DNA of 64,000 nt from Arenibacter algicola (GTDB taxonomy: Bacteria > Bacteroidota > Bacteroidia > Flavobacteriales > Flavobacteriaceae). Below the pieces are notes generated by a model, which worked only from the letters and a program-made list of their open reading frames with translations, had not been told where the DNA came from and ran no database searches. Location: positions 310,001 through 374,000 of the forward strand of contig NZ_JAHKPO010000003.1 of assembly GCF_018860365.1 (NCBI RefSeq), written 5' to 3'. The translations under genes were made by a program, and so were the position numbers. Of the stretch, positions 43,855 to 52,776 are shown piece after piece; the stretch's first letter is position 1; every line of letters starts with the position of its first letter.

Positions 43855-45929
43855 TCAAGAGTAAAAATCAATATATAAACAGAGAAATTAGTTGGTTAAG
43901 TTTTAATGAGAGGGTTTTACAGGAAAGTGCGGACAAGAATGTTCCTTTAATAGAGCGCCTTCGATTTTTAGGGATATTTTCCAATAATTTGGATGAATTT
44001 TTTAAGGTAAGGTATGCAACCGTTAAAAGAATTGTAGAAGCAGGCAGATCTGGTAAAAGTGTCTTGGGCGGGGAAACGGCAAAAGATCTACTCGAGGAAA
44101 TTACCGAAATCGTAATTAAGCAGCAAACCAAAAGTTTAAAGATCTTAAGTGATATTGAAAAGGAACTGGAAACCCAGAATATTTTTTTGATCAATGAAAA
44201 AAAAATAACGGAGTCCCAATGTTCCTTTATTAAAAATTATTTCATCGAAAAGGTCAGTCCAGTTTTGATGACCATTATTTTAAACGATTTGGCCGGCTTC
44301 CCTATGCTGAAGGATACTGCGGCCTATCTTGCGGTAAAATTAATATTAAAGAAAGAGCCCGGCAGCAAATCCAATGTCAAAGAAAAGCGGTATGCACTTA
44401 TTGAAATTCCTAAGGGTATAGATCGTTTTGTGGTGTTGCCCAAGGAGGGCGACAAAAACTATATCATCATTCTTGATGATCTTATCAGGTATTGTCTGGG
44501 GAGTATTTTTAATATGTTCGACTATGAATCCATATCTGCACATATGATCAAAATTACCCGTGATGCCGAGTTGGATATGGATAACGACCTGAGCAAGAGC
44601 TTTATTGAAAAAATATCGTCCAGTGTGGAGCATAGGAAAATAAGTGATCCTGTGCGTTTTGTTTACGATAAGAGCATTGGTAAGGATACCCTCGATTTCT
44701 TAAAGGAAAAAATGGATATTGAGGATACGGATAGTGTAATTCCAGGAGGAAGATATCACAATAGACGTGACTATATGGGCTTTCCAAGTTTGGGAAGAAA
44801 TGATTTAATGTACGATAAGATATCTCCATTGCCCGTTAAGGGAATTTCAATGGAAGGAAGCCTTTTTGAGCGGATATCGGAAAAGGATTTCCTGCAGTAT
44901 ACCCCATACCAGACCTTTTCCTATATCATTAAATTTTTAAGGGAAGCAGCCTTGGATCCCAAGGTGAGAAATATCAAGATTACGGTATATAGATTGGCCG
45001 ATAACTCCCAAGTGGCGGCATCCTTGATAAACGCCGTAAAAAATGGAAAACACGTTACAGTGCAGATAGAATTGCAGGCCAGGTTCGACGAACAGGCCAA
45101 TATTGAATATGCGGAACAGTTACAGGCAGAGGGGGTAAAGCTTATATTCGGTGTTCGCGGCTTAAAAGTGCATAGTAAAATATGTCTTGTAGAGAGGGAA
45201 GAGGGTACGCAAATTAAACGCTACGGGTTTGTTAGTACTGGAAACTTTAATGAATCAACGGCCCGTATCTATACGGATTATACCTTATTCACGGCACATG
45301 ACGGTATATTGAAGGAATTGAACAAAGTTTTCGATTTCTTTGAGACTACCTATAAGATCAATAAATACAAACATCTTATAGTTTCTCCCCACTACACCAA
45401 AAATGTGTTCAAGAAGTTGATCGATAAGGAAATTCAAAATGCAAAGGCAGGCAAAGAGGCTTATATAAAGATAAAAATGAACAGCTTTACGTCATATAAA
45501 ATGGTAGATAAGCTGTATGAAGCCAGTAGGGCGGGTGTAAAAATTCAGCTTATTATCAGGGGTATTTGCTGCTTGGTGCCAGGTGTTAAGGGCATGAGCG
45601 AAAACATAGAGGCCATTAGTATTGTGGATAAATTTTTGGAGCATCCTAGAATCTTCATTTTTGGAAATGATGGCAATTCAAAAGTATATATCTCCTCTGC
45701 CGATTGGATGACGAGAAATTTGGATTATCGTGTAGAAGTCGGAGTGCCGATATATGATGGTGACGTAAAGCAGGAACTTCTGGATACCTTTGATATTTCT
45801 TGGAGGGATAACGTAAAGGCAAGGATGTTTTCTGAAAGACACGATAATGCATATAGAAAGAACAATAACCCCAAAGTGCGTTCACAATTCGCTACCTATG
45901 ATTATTACCTCAATAAATTGAATTCCTAA
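43851..45929 (+). CDS. ppk1: Polyphosphate kinase 1
   Basis: 692 residues from the ATG at 43851 (an earlier in-frame start would lie inside sixA). PPK1 domains in order: N-terminal (NREISWLSFNERVLQES), middle head domain, and two phospholipase-D-like C-terminal domains. The autophosphorylated His sits in GLKVHSKICLVER near residue 443, and GFVSTGNFNESTARIYTDY follows. It polymerises the ATP gamma-phosphate to polyphosphate. Overlaps sixA by 4 bp and precedes ppx by 14 bp. Confidence 0.95.
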   Translation: MIKSKNQYINREISWLSFNERVLQESADKNVPLIERLRFLGIFSNNLDEFFKVRYATVKRIVEAGRSGKSVLGGETAKDLLEEITEIVIKQQTKSLKILSDIEKELETQNIFLINEKKITESQCSFIKNYFIEKVSPVLMTIILNDLAGFPMLKDTAAYLAVKLILKKEPGSKSNVKEKRYALIEIPKGIDRFVVLPKEGDKNYIIILDDLIRYCLGSIFNMFDYESISAHMIKITRDAELDMDNDLSKSFIEKISSSVEHRKISDPVRFVYDKSIGKDTLDFLKEKMDIEDTDSVIPGGRYHNRRDYMGFPSLGRNDLMYDKISPLPVKGISMEGSLFERISEKDFLQYTPYQTFSYIIKFLREAALDPKVRNIKITVYRLADNSQVAASLINAVKNGKHVTVQIELQARFDEQANIEYAEQLQAEGVKLIFGVRGLKVHSKICLVEREEGTQIKRYGFVSTGNFNESTARIYTDYTLFTAHDGILKELNKVFDFFETTYKINKYKHLIVSPHYTKNVFKKLIDKEIQNAKAGKEAYIKIKMNSFTSYKMVDKLYEASRAGVKIQLIIRGICCLVPGVKGMSENIEAISIVDKFLEHPRIFIFGNDGNSKVYISSADWMTRNLDYRVEVGVPIYDGDVKQELLDTFDISWRDNVKARMFSERHDNAYRKNNNPKVRSQFATYDYYLNKLNS

Positions 45930-45943
45930 AAAAAACAGCTACT

Positions 45944-46831
45944 TTGAAAGTACGGAAATATGCCGCTATAGATATTGGCTCCAATGCTATACGCTTACTT
46001 ACCCATAACGTAATTGAAGAAGAAGGGAAAGATACCCTCTTTAGAAAAAGTGCCCTGGTACGATTGCCTATCAGGCTTGGGGAGGATGTGTTTAAAAATG
46101 GGACTATTTCCAAACGCAATGAAGAACGCTTGTTGAATGCTATGAAGGCGTTTCAACTTTTAATGGAAGTACATGGGGTGGAAAAATATATGGCCTGTGC
46201 TACTTCGGCCATGAGGGAAGCTGATAATGGGCAGCTGGTTATTGATAATATATTAGAGGCTTCAGGCGTACAGATTCAACTTATAGACGGGGAAAGGGAG
46301 GCTTCAATTATAGCCTCTACAGACCTTAAGAATTTGATAAGGAAAGATGAGACTTATCTTTATATAGATGTGGGCGGAGGGAGTACGGAGTTCACTGTAT
46401 TTTCTGAAGGGAAAATAAAAATTTCGGAATCCTTTAAGATTGGAACCGTTCGGCTCCTGAACGGTATGGTAAATGATTCTATGTGGAACGATCTGGAACT
46501 CTGGCTAAAGAAACACGTTAAGGGGCTGCCCAATTTATCGATCATTGGTTCTGGGGGAAACATTAATAAACTACACAAAATGTCCGGTCGAAAGGAAGGA
46601 GAGTCCCTGTCTTATATTTGGCTAAGGGCGCAATATCATTTTCTGGCCAGCTTAACTTTTGAGGAAAGGGTTTCGGAATTGGGACTAAATCCTGATAGGG
46701 CAGATGTAATTATTCCTGCAACACAAATTTTTGTCTCTTCTGCCAAGTGGATCGGAGCCAAAAAAATTCATGTACCCAAAATAGGGTTGTCAGACGGAAT
46801 TATTAAAACACTGTACTATACCAAAGACTAA
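45944..46831 (+). CDS. ppx: Exopolyphosphatase / guanosine pentaphosphatase (Ppx/GppA)
   Basis: 295 residues, short form (only the two ASKHA domains). Start is a TTG at 45944; no in-frame ATG precedes YAAIDIGSNAIRLL, the phosphate-1 loop. The second phosphate loop is YIDVGGGSTEFTVF near residue 141. It removes terminal phosphates from polyphosphate or pppGpp; the sixA-ppk1-ppx order favours polyphosphate. Co-transcribed with ppk1. Confidence 0.9.
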   Translation: MKVRKYAAIDIGSNAIRLLTHNVIEEEGKDTLFRKSALVRLPIRLGEDVFKNGTISKRNEERLLNAMKAFQLLMEVHGVEKYMACATSAMREADNGQLVIDNILEASGVQIQLIDGEREASIIASTDLKNLIRKDETYLYIDVGGGSTEFTVFSEGKIKISESFKIGTVRLLNGMVNDSMWNDLELWLKKHVKGLPNLSIIGSGGNINKLHKMSGRKEGESLSYIWLRAQYHFLASLTFEERVSELGLNPDRADVIIPATQIFVSSAKWIGAKKIHVPKIGLSDGIIKTLYYTKD

Positions 46832-46868
46832 GGGATTATGGTACAGAAGTTGGATTTATTGGACCTTT

Positions 46869-46885
46869 TTGCCGAAAGGCAATTT
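46869..46885. terminator. Short hairpin between ppx and the miaE-like gene
   Basis: TTGCC GAAA GGCAA (46869-46882) with a GNRA-type tetraloop and a short T run on both strands, between convergent genes. Weak candidate terminator. Confidence 0.3.
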
Positions 46886-47465
46886 AGCCGTGTACGGTTT
46901 CAGTATTGCCCAGATCCTTCATGATCGATGCTTCATAAGTTAGTAGAGCGTCCCATTTCTTGTCCACCTCCTTGCGATCTCCATACGTGCGGGCGAAGTT
47001 TAAAAACATGGTGTAATGACCTGCTTCACTGATCATTAGTTTATGGTAAAAATCTGCCAGCTCTTTATCTTGTAATTGCTCGGATAGCAATCTAAAGCGT
47101 TCACAGCTCCGGGCCTCAATTAATGCAGCATATAACAATCGGTGCACTAACTGGGTGGTTCTGCTGCCTCCCTTCGGGAAAAACTTTAATAATGCTATGA
47201 CGTAGTCGTCCTTTCTGTCTCTTCCCAATGTTTTTCCACGGGCTAATATGCGGTCATGTACCATTTTAAAATGTCCCATTTCCTCCCTGGACAAGGCTAT
47301 CATTTCTTGGGTAAGTTCCGTGTATTCGGGAAAGCTCACGATCAATGAAATAGCCGTGCTTGCCGCCTTTTGCTCGCAATAGGCATGGTCCGTTAATATT
47401 TCATCAATATTTTTCTCAACAATGTTGACCCATCTTGGGTCTGTGGGTAACTTTAAACCTAACAT
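46884..47465 (-). CDS. miaE: tRNA-(ms[2]io[6]A)-hydroxylase MiaE-like
   Basis: 193 residues, ferritin-like di-iron fold. Iron ligands: DHAYCEQKAAS (Glu) and ALSREEMGHFKMVHDRI (ExxH) in the first half, and IEARSCERFRLLSE with ISEAGHYTMFLNFA (ExxH) in the second. The family hydroxylates 2-methylthio-isopentenyl-adenosine at position 37 of some tRNAs. Monocistronic. A -7 element (CAAAAATA on the plus strand at 47483, i.e. TATTTTTG) precedes it. Confidence 0.9.
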   Translation of the reverse strand: MLGLKLPTDPRWVNIVEKNIDEILTDHAYCEQKAASTAISLIVSFPEYTELTQEMIALSREEMGHFKMVHDRILARGKTLGRDRKDDYVIALLKFFPKGGSRTTQLVHRLLYAALIEARSCERFRLLSEQLQDKELADFYHKLMISEAGHYTMFLNFARTYGDRKEVDKKWDALLTYEASIMKDLGNTETVHG

Positions 47466-47482
47466 AGCACAATTTTCTATTT

Positions 47483-47490
47483 CAAAAATA
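47483..47490 (-). promoter_or_regulatory. -7 element TATTTTTG of the miaE-like gene
   Basis: Perfect TAnnTTTG match on the minus strand; predicted start near 47476, about 11 nt before the ATG at 47465. No clear -33. Confidence 0.4.
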
Positions 47491-47569
47491 GAAAGAATAC
47501 CATAAACCGCGGTAATTAATGCTGATATAGTTTTATATTTAAGCCTTCTTTGTAGGCATTGTGCAATAA

Positions 47570-47601
47570 TTTGAATTACACATAGGCTTACTATATGTTT
47601 T
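47570..47601 (+). promoter_or_regulatory. Promoter of eboA
   Basis: TTTG at 47570-47573, 20 bp, then TATGTTTT at 47594-47601 (7 of 8 matches to TAnnTTTG). The start near 47608 leaves about 35 nt of leader before eboA. Confidence 0.4.
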
Positions 47602-47642
47602 ATTAAAATTTATGGTTTAACACTGAACAAATATATTGTAAT

Positions 47643-48500
47643 ATGTTATTTAAAAATATCGGTACCCAGCTTCTGAAAATTTTAGAGGATAATGTGGACA
47701 ATGAAAATAAGCAATGGCTGTTTTCAAAAATTGAAGGCATTGTGGAATCAGAGTCCACAAAGGATTTATATCTGACCTATAGCTTGGTACCCACAAAAAT
47801 TAGATCGGAAAAAGATTTGTCGCTCTTATTGGATGATAAGGAGTTAAAGGGTTACCTTGAAATACAACATGCAAACCTTCAGCAGATAGGTAGAATCTAT
47901 TTGCTTTATAGGGTGTTGGAGGCCAAGGAGGATTTTTTTAAGGCCAAGGTGGCCAATATTATTGAAGTGGCGGATAAGAGTGAACTTGAGACCTTCCTTA
48001 AATTTTTGGTGTTGTTGCCGCATCCAGAAAACTATAAAGTACAGGCCGTGGAGGCACTTAGGACCAATATCTCTACTGTTTTTGATGCTATAGCGTTGAA
48101 CAATCCTTATCCTGCTCTTTATTTTAATGAACAGCAATGGAACCAAATGTACCTTAAGGCTGCATTTATGCAGCAAAATCTTAATGAAATAGTGCAGGTA
48201 GAACAACGGGGAAACAAGGAGCTTACAAGAATTATTTCGGATTACGCCCATGAGCGTTGGGCGGCATCAAGGGAAATAGATCCCTGCTTTTGGAGGCCAG
48301 TGAGCAATTTTATGAACGAAAAACTCTTAAAGGACATGAAAAGATTATTTTCGAGCGAAAATATTGCCGAACGAAAAGCTGCCGCTCTTTGTTGTTACCA
48401 CTCCAATTCCAGTGAAGCGAAGGCATTGTTGACAGAATTTCCTGCGCTTGTAAAAGGAATCGAAAATGGTAATATTACTTGGCAGAACCTTAAAGAATAG
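47643..48500 (+). CDS. eboA: EboA domain protein
   Basis: 285 residues, cytoplasmic, mostly helical (HEAT-like appearance), with no catalytic motif. It matches the EboA family in its segments RIYLLYRVLEAKEDFFKAKV, LLPHPENYKVQAVEALRTN and HERWAASREIDPCFWRPV. EboA is the first gene of the widespread ebo cluster; it is needed for moving scytonemin precursor to the periplasm in Nostoc punctiforme, by unknown chemistry. Here a terminator follows at 48523, so it is transcribed apart from eboB-F. Assigned by family recall and by the downstream eboB-F order, which supports it strongly. Confidence 0.88.
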   Translation: MLFKNIGTQLLKILEDNVDNENKQWLFSKIEGIVESESTKDLYLTYSLVPTKIRSEKDLSLLLDDKELKGYLEIQHANLQQIGRIYLLYRVLEAKEDFFKAKVANIIEVADKSELETFLKFLVLLPHPENYKVQAVEALRTNISTVFDAIALNNPYPALYFNEQQWNQMYLKAAFMQQNLNEIVQVEQRGNKELTRIISDYAHERWAASREIDPCFWRPVSNFMNEKLLKDMKRLFSSENIAERKAAALCCYHSNSSEAKALLTEFPALVKGIENGNITWQNLKE

Positions 48501-48522
48501 TGTTACATTTTAAAAATAAAAA

Positions 48523-48558
48523 GAGCGGCTCAACAGTAACATTGAGCCGCTCGTTTTA
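48523..48558 (+). terminator. Terminator after eboA
   Basis: Eleven-base perfect inverted repeat GAGCGGCTCAA / TTGAGCCGCTC (48523-48533, 48542-48552) then GTTTTATT. Confidence 0.85.
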
Positions 48559-48596
48559 TTGGATGTTGTTAAGTCTTTCTTCTTATATGAATTGAT

Positions 48597-48875
48597 CTAT
48601 CCGGCAATTTTAAGAGCTTCATCTTTGGGCACATGTAGCATAGGCGCCATTGGTGTTGCGTATGCTGGTTTCTTATGGCTAATCTCTTTTTTAATAAACT
48701 GGAGCGTTTGGTAGATAGGTCCGATACTGGAACCGCAGCACCTCCTCTGGTATTTTGTTTAAGATATAGTACAAGGTAGGATGTAAATTGGTGGGATGGA
48801 TTTTTTGGCCTTTACTCCTGGCAGCATACTGGCATGAACTTTGTATGGTCTAATATCGGCAGAAACTAAGAACGT
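48597..48875 (-). pseudogene. Decayed gene remnant between eboA and the ThuA gene
   Basis: The minus strand reads protein-like sequence broken by an in-frame TAA at 48759-48761 and probable frameshifts. Frame from 48875: TFLVSADIRPYKVHASMLPG and then a stop; after it ...SSIGPIYQTLQFIKKE... and the C-terminus MAPMLHVPKDEALKIAG, ending at a TAG (48597-48599). A neighbouring frame over the middle reads NLHPTLYYILNKIPEEVLRF, which looks more natural there. No start codon and no family recognised. Also accounts for most of this 679-bp gap; the rest (48876-49108) shows nothing. Confidence 0.5.
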
Positions 48876-49108
48876 TTATGACAGAAGCACTCACTTTAAT
48901 TCAGATATTTATAAGATGTGCATTTCCATTTTAAAAGGCCCAACTTGGAATAGGGTAATGATGGTCCATGGTCGTCTTTTTTTACTGGTTTATATAAAAT
49001 TCTTTTCAAATGATTTAAATTGCTGCATTATTGTAAAGAATTCTACATTATAGGCAAAAAAAGTATTTATAAAAGTATAATTTGTTTTTGGTTGAGGTGT
49101 TTTTCAGA

Positions 49109-49137
49109 TTTGAAGGTTACAATTGAATCTACATTTG
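49109..49137 (+). promoter_or_regulatory. Promoter of the ThuA/sugar dehydrogenase gene
   Basis: TTTG at 49109-49112, 17 bp, then TACATTTG at 49130-49137, both full matches; start near 49144, 36 nt before the ATG at 49180. Confidence 0.55.
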
Positions 49138-49179
49138 CGACACCTTGATCAAAGAATAGTATTTAATTAATTGAATTTT

Positions 49180-52100
49180 ATGGATAATATTTTAAAGTTG
49201 GTAATGGGACTTATCCTAGTTTGTATTCTAGGCTCCTGTACCTCCAAGGAAACCAAATTATTGGTGTTTAGTAAAACGGAAGGATTTAGGCATGGATCCA
49301 TTGAGGCAGGAGCAGAGGCATTGAAAAAATTGGGTACAGAAAATGGATTCTTGGTCGACACAACCGAAGATGCGACCTATTTTACCGAAGAAATATTAAA
49401 GCAATATTCCGCAGTTGTATTTTTAAATACTACTGGCGATATATTAAATGAGGTGCAACAGGCAGATTTTGAAAGATATATTCAAGCTGGTGGGGGATTT
49501 ATGGGAATCCATGCGGCTACGGATACGGAGTACGGTTGGCCTTGGTACAATAAATTAGTGGGCGCCTATTTTAAGGGGCATCCTAAAATTCAGGAGGCAA
49601 GGTTGAATATAGTGGATAAAAATCATCCAGCTACGAAATCTATGTCCGATACATGGATGAAGACGGACGAATGGTATAATTTTAGGGATATCAACCCAGC
49701 AATAAAGGTATTGATAGAAATTGACGAGACCAGTTATGAGGGAGGGGAAAATGGGGAACACCATCCCATATCCTGGTATCACGAATATGACGGGGGAAGA
49801 TCTTTTTATACGGAAATGGGACATACCGATGCCACTTTTGAAGATACGGATTTTTTAAATCACATTTTGGGCGGTATTACCTATGCAGTCGGGGATGCGG
49901 TATTGGATTACAGCAAGGCAAAGACCGAAAGGATTCCTGAGGAAAACAGGTATGTTCGCAAGGTGCTCGATTTTAACCTGAACGAGCCAATGGAAATTGA
50001 AGAATTACCGGGTAGAGGGATATTGTTCGTTGAACGCCGGGGTGCCTTGAAGCTTTATGATTTTAAGGAGGAAAAAACGAAACAGCTGGCCCAATTGGAT
50101 TTGTTTTATGGTAATGAGGATGGTTTGTTGGGTATAGCGGTTGATCCCGATTATAAAAAAAATAATTGGATTTACTTATTCTATTCCGCTCCAGGAGATA
50201 AAAGCGAACAACGGATTTCAAGATTTACTTTGGTGGGTGATTCCTTGGATTTTGCCTCTGAAAAAAATCTATTGACCATTCCAACAATACGTAAATGCTG
50301 CCATAGTGGTGGGGCCTTGGAATTTGGTCCCGATGGTAATTTGTTTATTGGTCTGGGGGACAACACTAACCCTTTTGAGTCTTCCGGTTTTGCCCCGATA
50401 GACGAACGGGAAGGTAGGGCATTATGGGATGCGCAAAAATCGGCGGCCAATGCCAATGATCTTAGAGGAAAGATATTGAGAATTAAACCAGAGGACGACG
50501 GAACCTATTCCATTCCTGAAGGGAATCTTTTCCCAGTAGGTACTCCTAATACCAGACCGGAAATATATGTAATGGGGTCTCGTAACCCTTTTAGATTTTC
50601 TATAGATAGTGAAACTGGGTATCTATATTGGGGAGATGTTGGTCCAGATGCCGGTAAGGGCGATCCCAATCGGGGACCACATGGTATGGGTGAATTTGAT
50701 CAGGCTAGAAAAGCTGGGAATTGGGGATGGCCCTATACTCGCGGCAATAATCAGGCATATAATGATTATGATTTTACCACCGAAACCCCAGGAAAAAAGT
50801 TCGATCCTACCAAATTGATCAACGATTCTCCCAATAATACGGGTATCAAAGAGCTTCCTCCCGCACAGGAATCAATGATATGGTTTTCCTATGGTGCTTC
50901 GGAAGAATTTCCATGGTTGGGCTCTGGAGGAGTTAACCCTATGGCGGGCCCAATTTATCATACTTCCAACTATCCCAATGCTACCAATAAATTTCCAGAG
51001 TATTTTGAGGATAAGGTTTTATTGTATGAGTGGATGAGGGATTGGATCTATGTGGTAACTTTAGATGAAGATCACAACTATGTAAAGGCAGACCCTTTTA
51101 TGCCCAATAACGAGTTTTCCCATCCGATGGATATGCTTTTTGCCTCTGATGGCAACCTTTATGTCCTTGAATATGGCCAAAAATGGAATTCCCAAAACAT
51201 GGATGCCCGTTTAAACAGAATTAGTTATGTTGACGGTAACCGCAAGCCGGTTTCCCGAATTACCTCGGATAAAATGGTTGGTGCCCAGCCATTTACCGTA
51301 AATTTTTCAGGGAGTACCTCCGAGGATTTTGATAAGGACAAATTGCAATACGAATGGTACTTTAATTCGGATGAGGTACAGGATACGGCTATGGAGCCTA
51401 GTTTTACCTTTAATGAACCCGGGAATTATACGGTTCGTTTAAAGGTAACCGATGAAGCAGGAAACACGGATACATCCACCCACAAAATATTGGTAGGCAA
51501 TGATATTCCTGAAATAAAAATTGAATTGGATACCAAGAACAGAACGTATTGGGATGGACTTAAAGTGGCCTATAAGATTGTTGTGACCGATAAACAGGAT
51601 GGTAGTACCCTTGAGGGTACCATTGATCCCAAGGATGTAAAAGTCACCTTTGATTATATTCCGGAAGGTGAGGATATGGTTAAGGCCACCATTGGGCATC
51701 AACAGAACACCATACCCGAAGGTAAATTAATTATGGAGGATACGGACTGTAAGGCCTGTCATGCCATTAATGTTAAGGTCAATGGGCCTTCATATGAGGA
51801 AATTGCAGCGAGATATTCGGCCAAGGACAAAAATTATTTGATAGATAAAATCATTAAAGGGGGCTCAGGAGTTTGGGGAGAAAGTATGATGTCCGCACAC
51901 CCCCAACTTAAGGTCTCCGAAGTGGATAAAATAGTAGATTATATTCTTTCTTTGAATTCGGATATTGGGAAAGATGAAAATCTATTGCCTATACAAGGTG
52001 AAGTTGGTTTTAATGCCCATCAGGCGAAAAAGAGCCAAGGTAAGTACGTCTTAATGGCTTCGTACACTGATAGGGGAAGTAAGGAGCAGCCTGAATCTTC

Positions 52101-52530
52101 CCTTTCGGTTAGAGATCAAATTGTTTTTAAATTTCCGAAGTATGAAGGAGCCAATGCTGATGAAAAAAGTGGGGGATTGAGTAATTGGGAGGTGGAAGGA
52201 GACCAGGTAGTTGGATCCATTAAAAATGATTCCTATTTAAAATTCAACGACATTGGCTTGGAGGGTTTAAAAAATATAGAGTTGTTCATGTATTTTGGGG
52301 CCGACTATCCGTACGAGGGCAAAGTAGAAATTAGGGAAAATAGTCCTAACGGTAAATTGATCGGGGAAAGCTCCCTAAAATATTTTAACAAGGAGAAAGG
52401 GGCAAAGAAGAACTATCTTATCCCGGTAAAGCCTAGCAAGGATTTTGATGCCCTATGCCTGGTTTTTAAAGGTACAGGTGACAAGGAACAAATAATAGCC
52501 AATTTTAACGCTATGATATTGAAATATTAA
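49180..52530 (+). CDS. ThuA - PQQ-type sugar dehydrogenase - PKD - cytochrome c - CBM lipoprotein
   Basis: 1116 residues from the ATG at 49180 (the TTG at 49171 is ignored). Lipobox ILGSC (Cys20) anchors it outside the inner membrane. Domains: ThuA glutamine-amidotransferase-like fold (about 23-245, KLLVFSKTEGFRHGS), a six-bladed soluble glucose dehydrogenase/sorbosone dehydrogenase-like propeller (about 257-685, with GNEDGLLGIAVDPDY and LRGKILRIKPEDDG), a PKD domain (687-775), a cytochrome c with heme motif CKACH (857-861) and likely Met ligand in WGESMMSAHP, and a C-terminal carbohydrate-binding-like beta-sandwich (about 950-1116). Likely oxidises a sugar or polyol and passes electrons to its own heme. 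Lies between eboA and eboB with its own promoter. Confidence 0.88.
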   Translation: MDNILKLVMGLILVCILGSCTSKETKLLVFSKTEGFRHGSIEAGAEALKKLGTENGFLVDTTEDATYFTEEILKQYSAVVFLNTTGDILNEVQQADFERYIQAGGGFMGIHAATDTEYGWPWYNKLVGAYFKGHPKIQEARLNIVDKNHPATKSMSDTWMKTDEWYNFRDINPAIKVLIEIDETSYEGGENGEHHPISWYHEYDGGRSFYTEMGHTDATFEDTDFLNHILGGITYAVGDAVLDYSKAKTERIPEENRYVRKVLDFNLNEPMEIEELPGRGILFVERRGALKLYDFKEEKTKQLAQLDLFYGNEDGLLGIAVDPDYKKNNWIYLFYSAPGDKSEQRISRFTLVGDSLDFASEKNLLTIPTIRKCCHSGGALEFGPDGNLFIGLGDNTNPFESSGFAPIDEREGRALWDAQKSAANANDLRGKILRIKPEDDGTYSIPEGNLFPVGTPNTRPEIYVMGSRNPFRFSIDSETGYLYWGDVGPDAGKGDPNRGPHGMGEFDQARKAGNWGWPYTRGNNQAYNDYDFTTETPGKKFDPTKLINDSPNNTGIKELPPAQESMIWFSYGASEEFPWLGSGGVNPMAGPIYHTSNYPNATNKFPEYFEDKVLLYEWMRDWIYVVTLDEDHNYVKADPFMPNNEFSHPMDMLFASDGNLYVLEYGQKWNSQNMDARLNRISYVDGNRKPVSRITSDKMVGAQPFTVNFSGSTSEDFDKDKLQYEWYFNSDEVQDTAMEPSFTFNEPGNYTVRLKVTDEAGNTDTSTHKILVGNDIPEIKIELDTKNRTYWDGLKVAYKIVVTDKQDGSTLEGTIDPKDVKVTFDYIPEGEDMVKATIGHQQNTIPEGKLIMEDTDCKACHAINVKVNGPSYEEIAARYSAKDKNYLIDKIIKGGSGVWGESMMSAHPQLKVSEVDKIVDYILSLNSDIGKDENLLPIQGEVGFNAHQAKKSQGKYVLMASYTDRGSKEQPESSLSVRDQIVFKFPKYEGANADEKSGGLSNWEVEGDQVVGSIKNDSYLKFNDIGLEGLKNIELFMYFGADYPYEGKVEIRENSPNGKLIGESSLKYFNKEKGAKKNYLIPVKPSKDFDALCLVFKGTGDKEQIIANFNAMILKY

Positions 52531-52561
52531 AGCGGTTATTACGCTAAATATAAATTGAATT

Positions 52562-52580
52562 CTTTAGTGTTAAGCTAAAG
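52562..52580 (+). terminator. Weak hairpin after the ThuA gene
   Basis: CTTTAG - 7 nt - CTAAAG (52562-52567, 52575-52580), only six base pairs, no good T run. Possible weak terminator. Confidence 0.2.
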
Positions 52581-52704
52581 TTGGTAGTTTGGTTTTCTGT
52601 TAAAACACTTTTAAAATGGGCTTGTTATAATCGTTATGACCCATTAATTAACTAACTTTATCGGTTAGAGTTGCCTTCAGAATAGGGATTTTTACAATAT
52701 TTGG

Positions 52705-52735
52705 TTTATGTTCTTAAAGGCAGGTAAAACATTTG
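52705..52735 (+). promoter_or_regulatory. Candidate promoter of the eboB-F operon
   Basis: TTTA at 52705-52708, 19 bp, then AACATTTG at 52728-52735 (7 of 8 to TAnnTTTG). Start near 52742, 35 nt before the eboB ATG. Confidence 0.35.
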
Positions 52736-52776
52736 AATATTAGAAGCGTTTATCAATTAAAGTATACAATATTATT

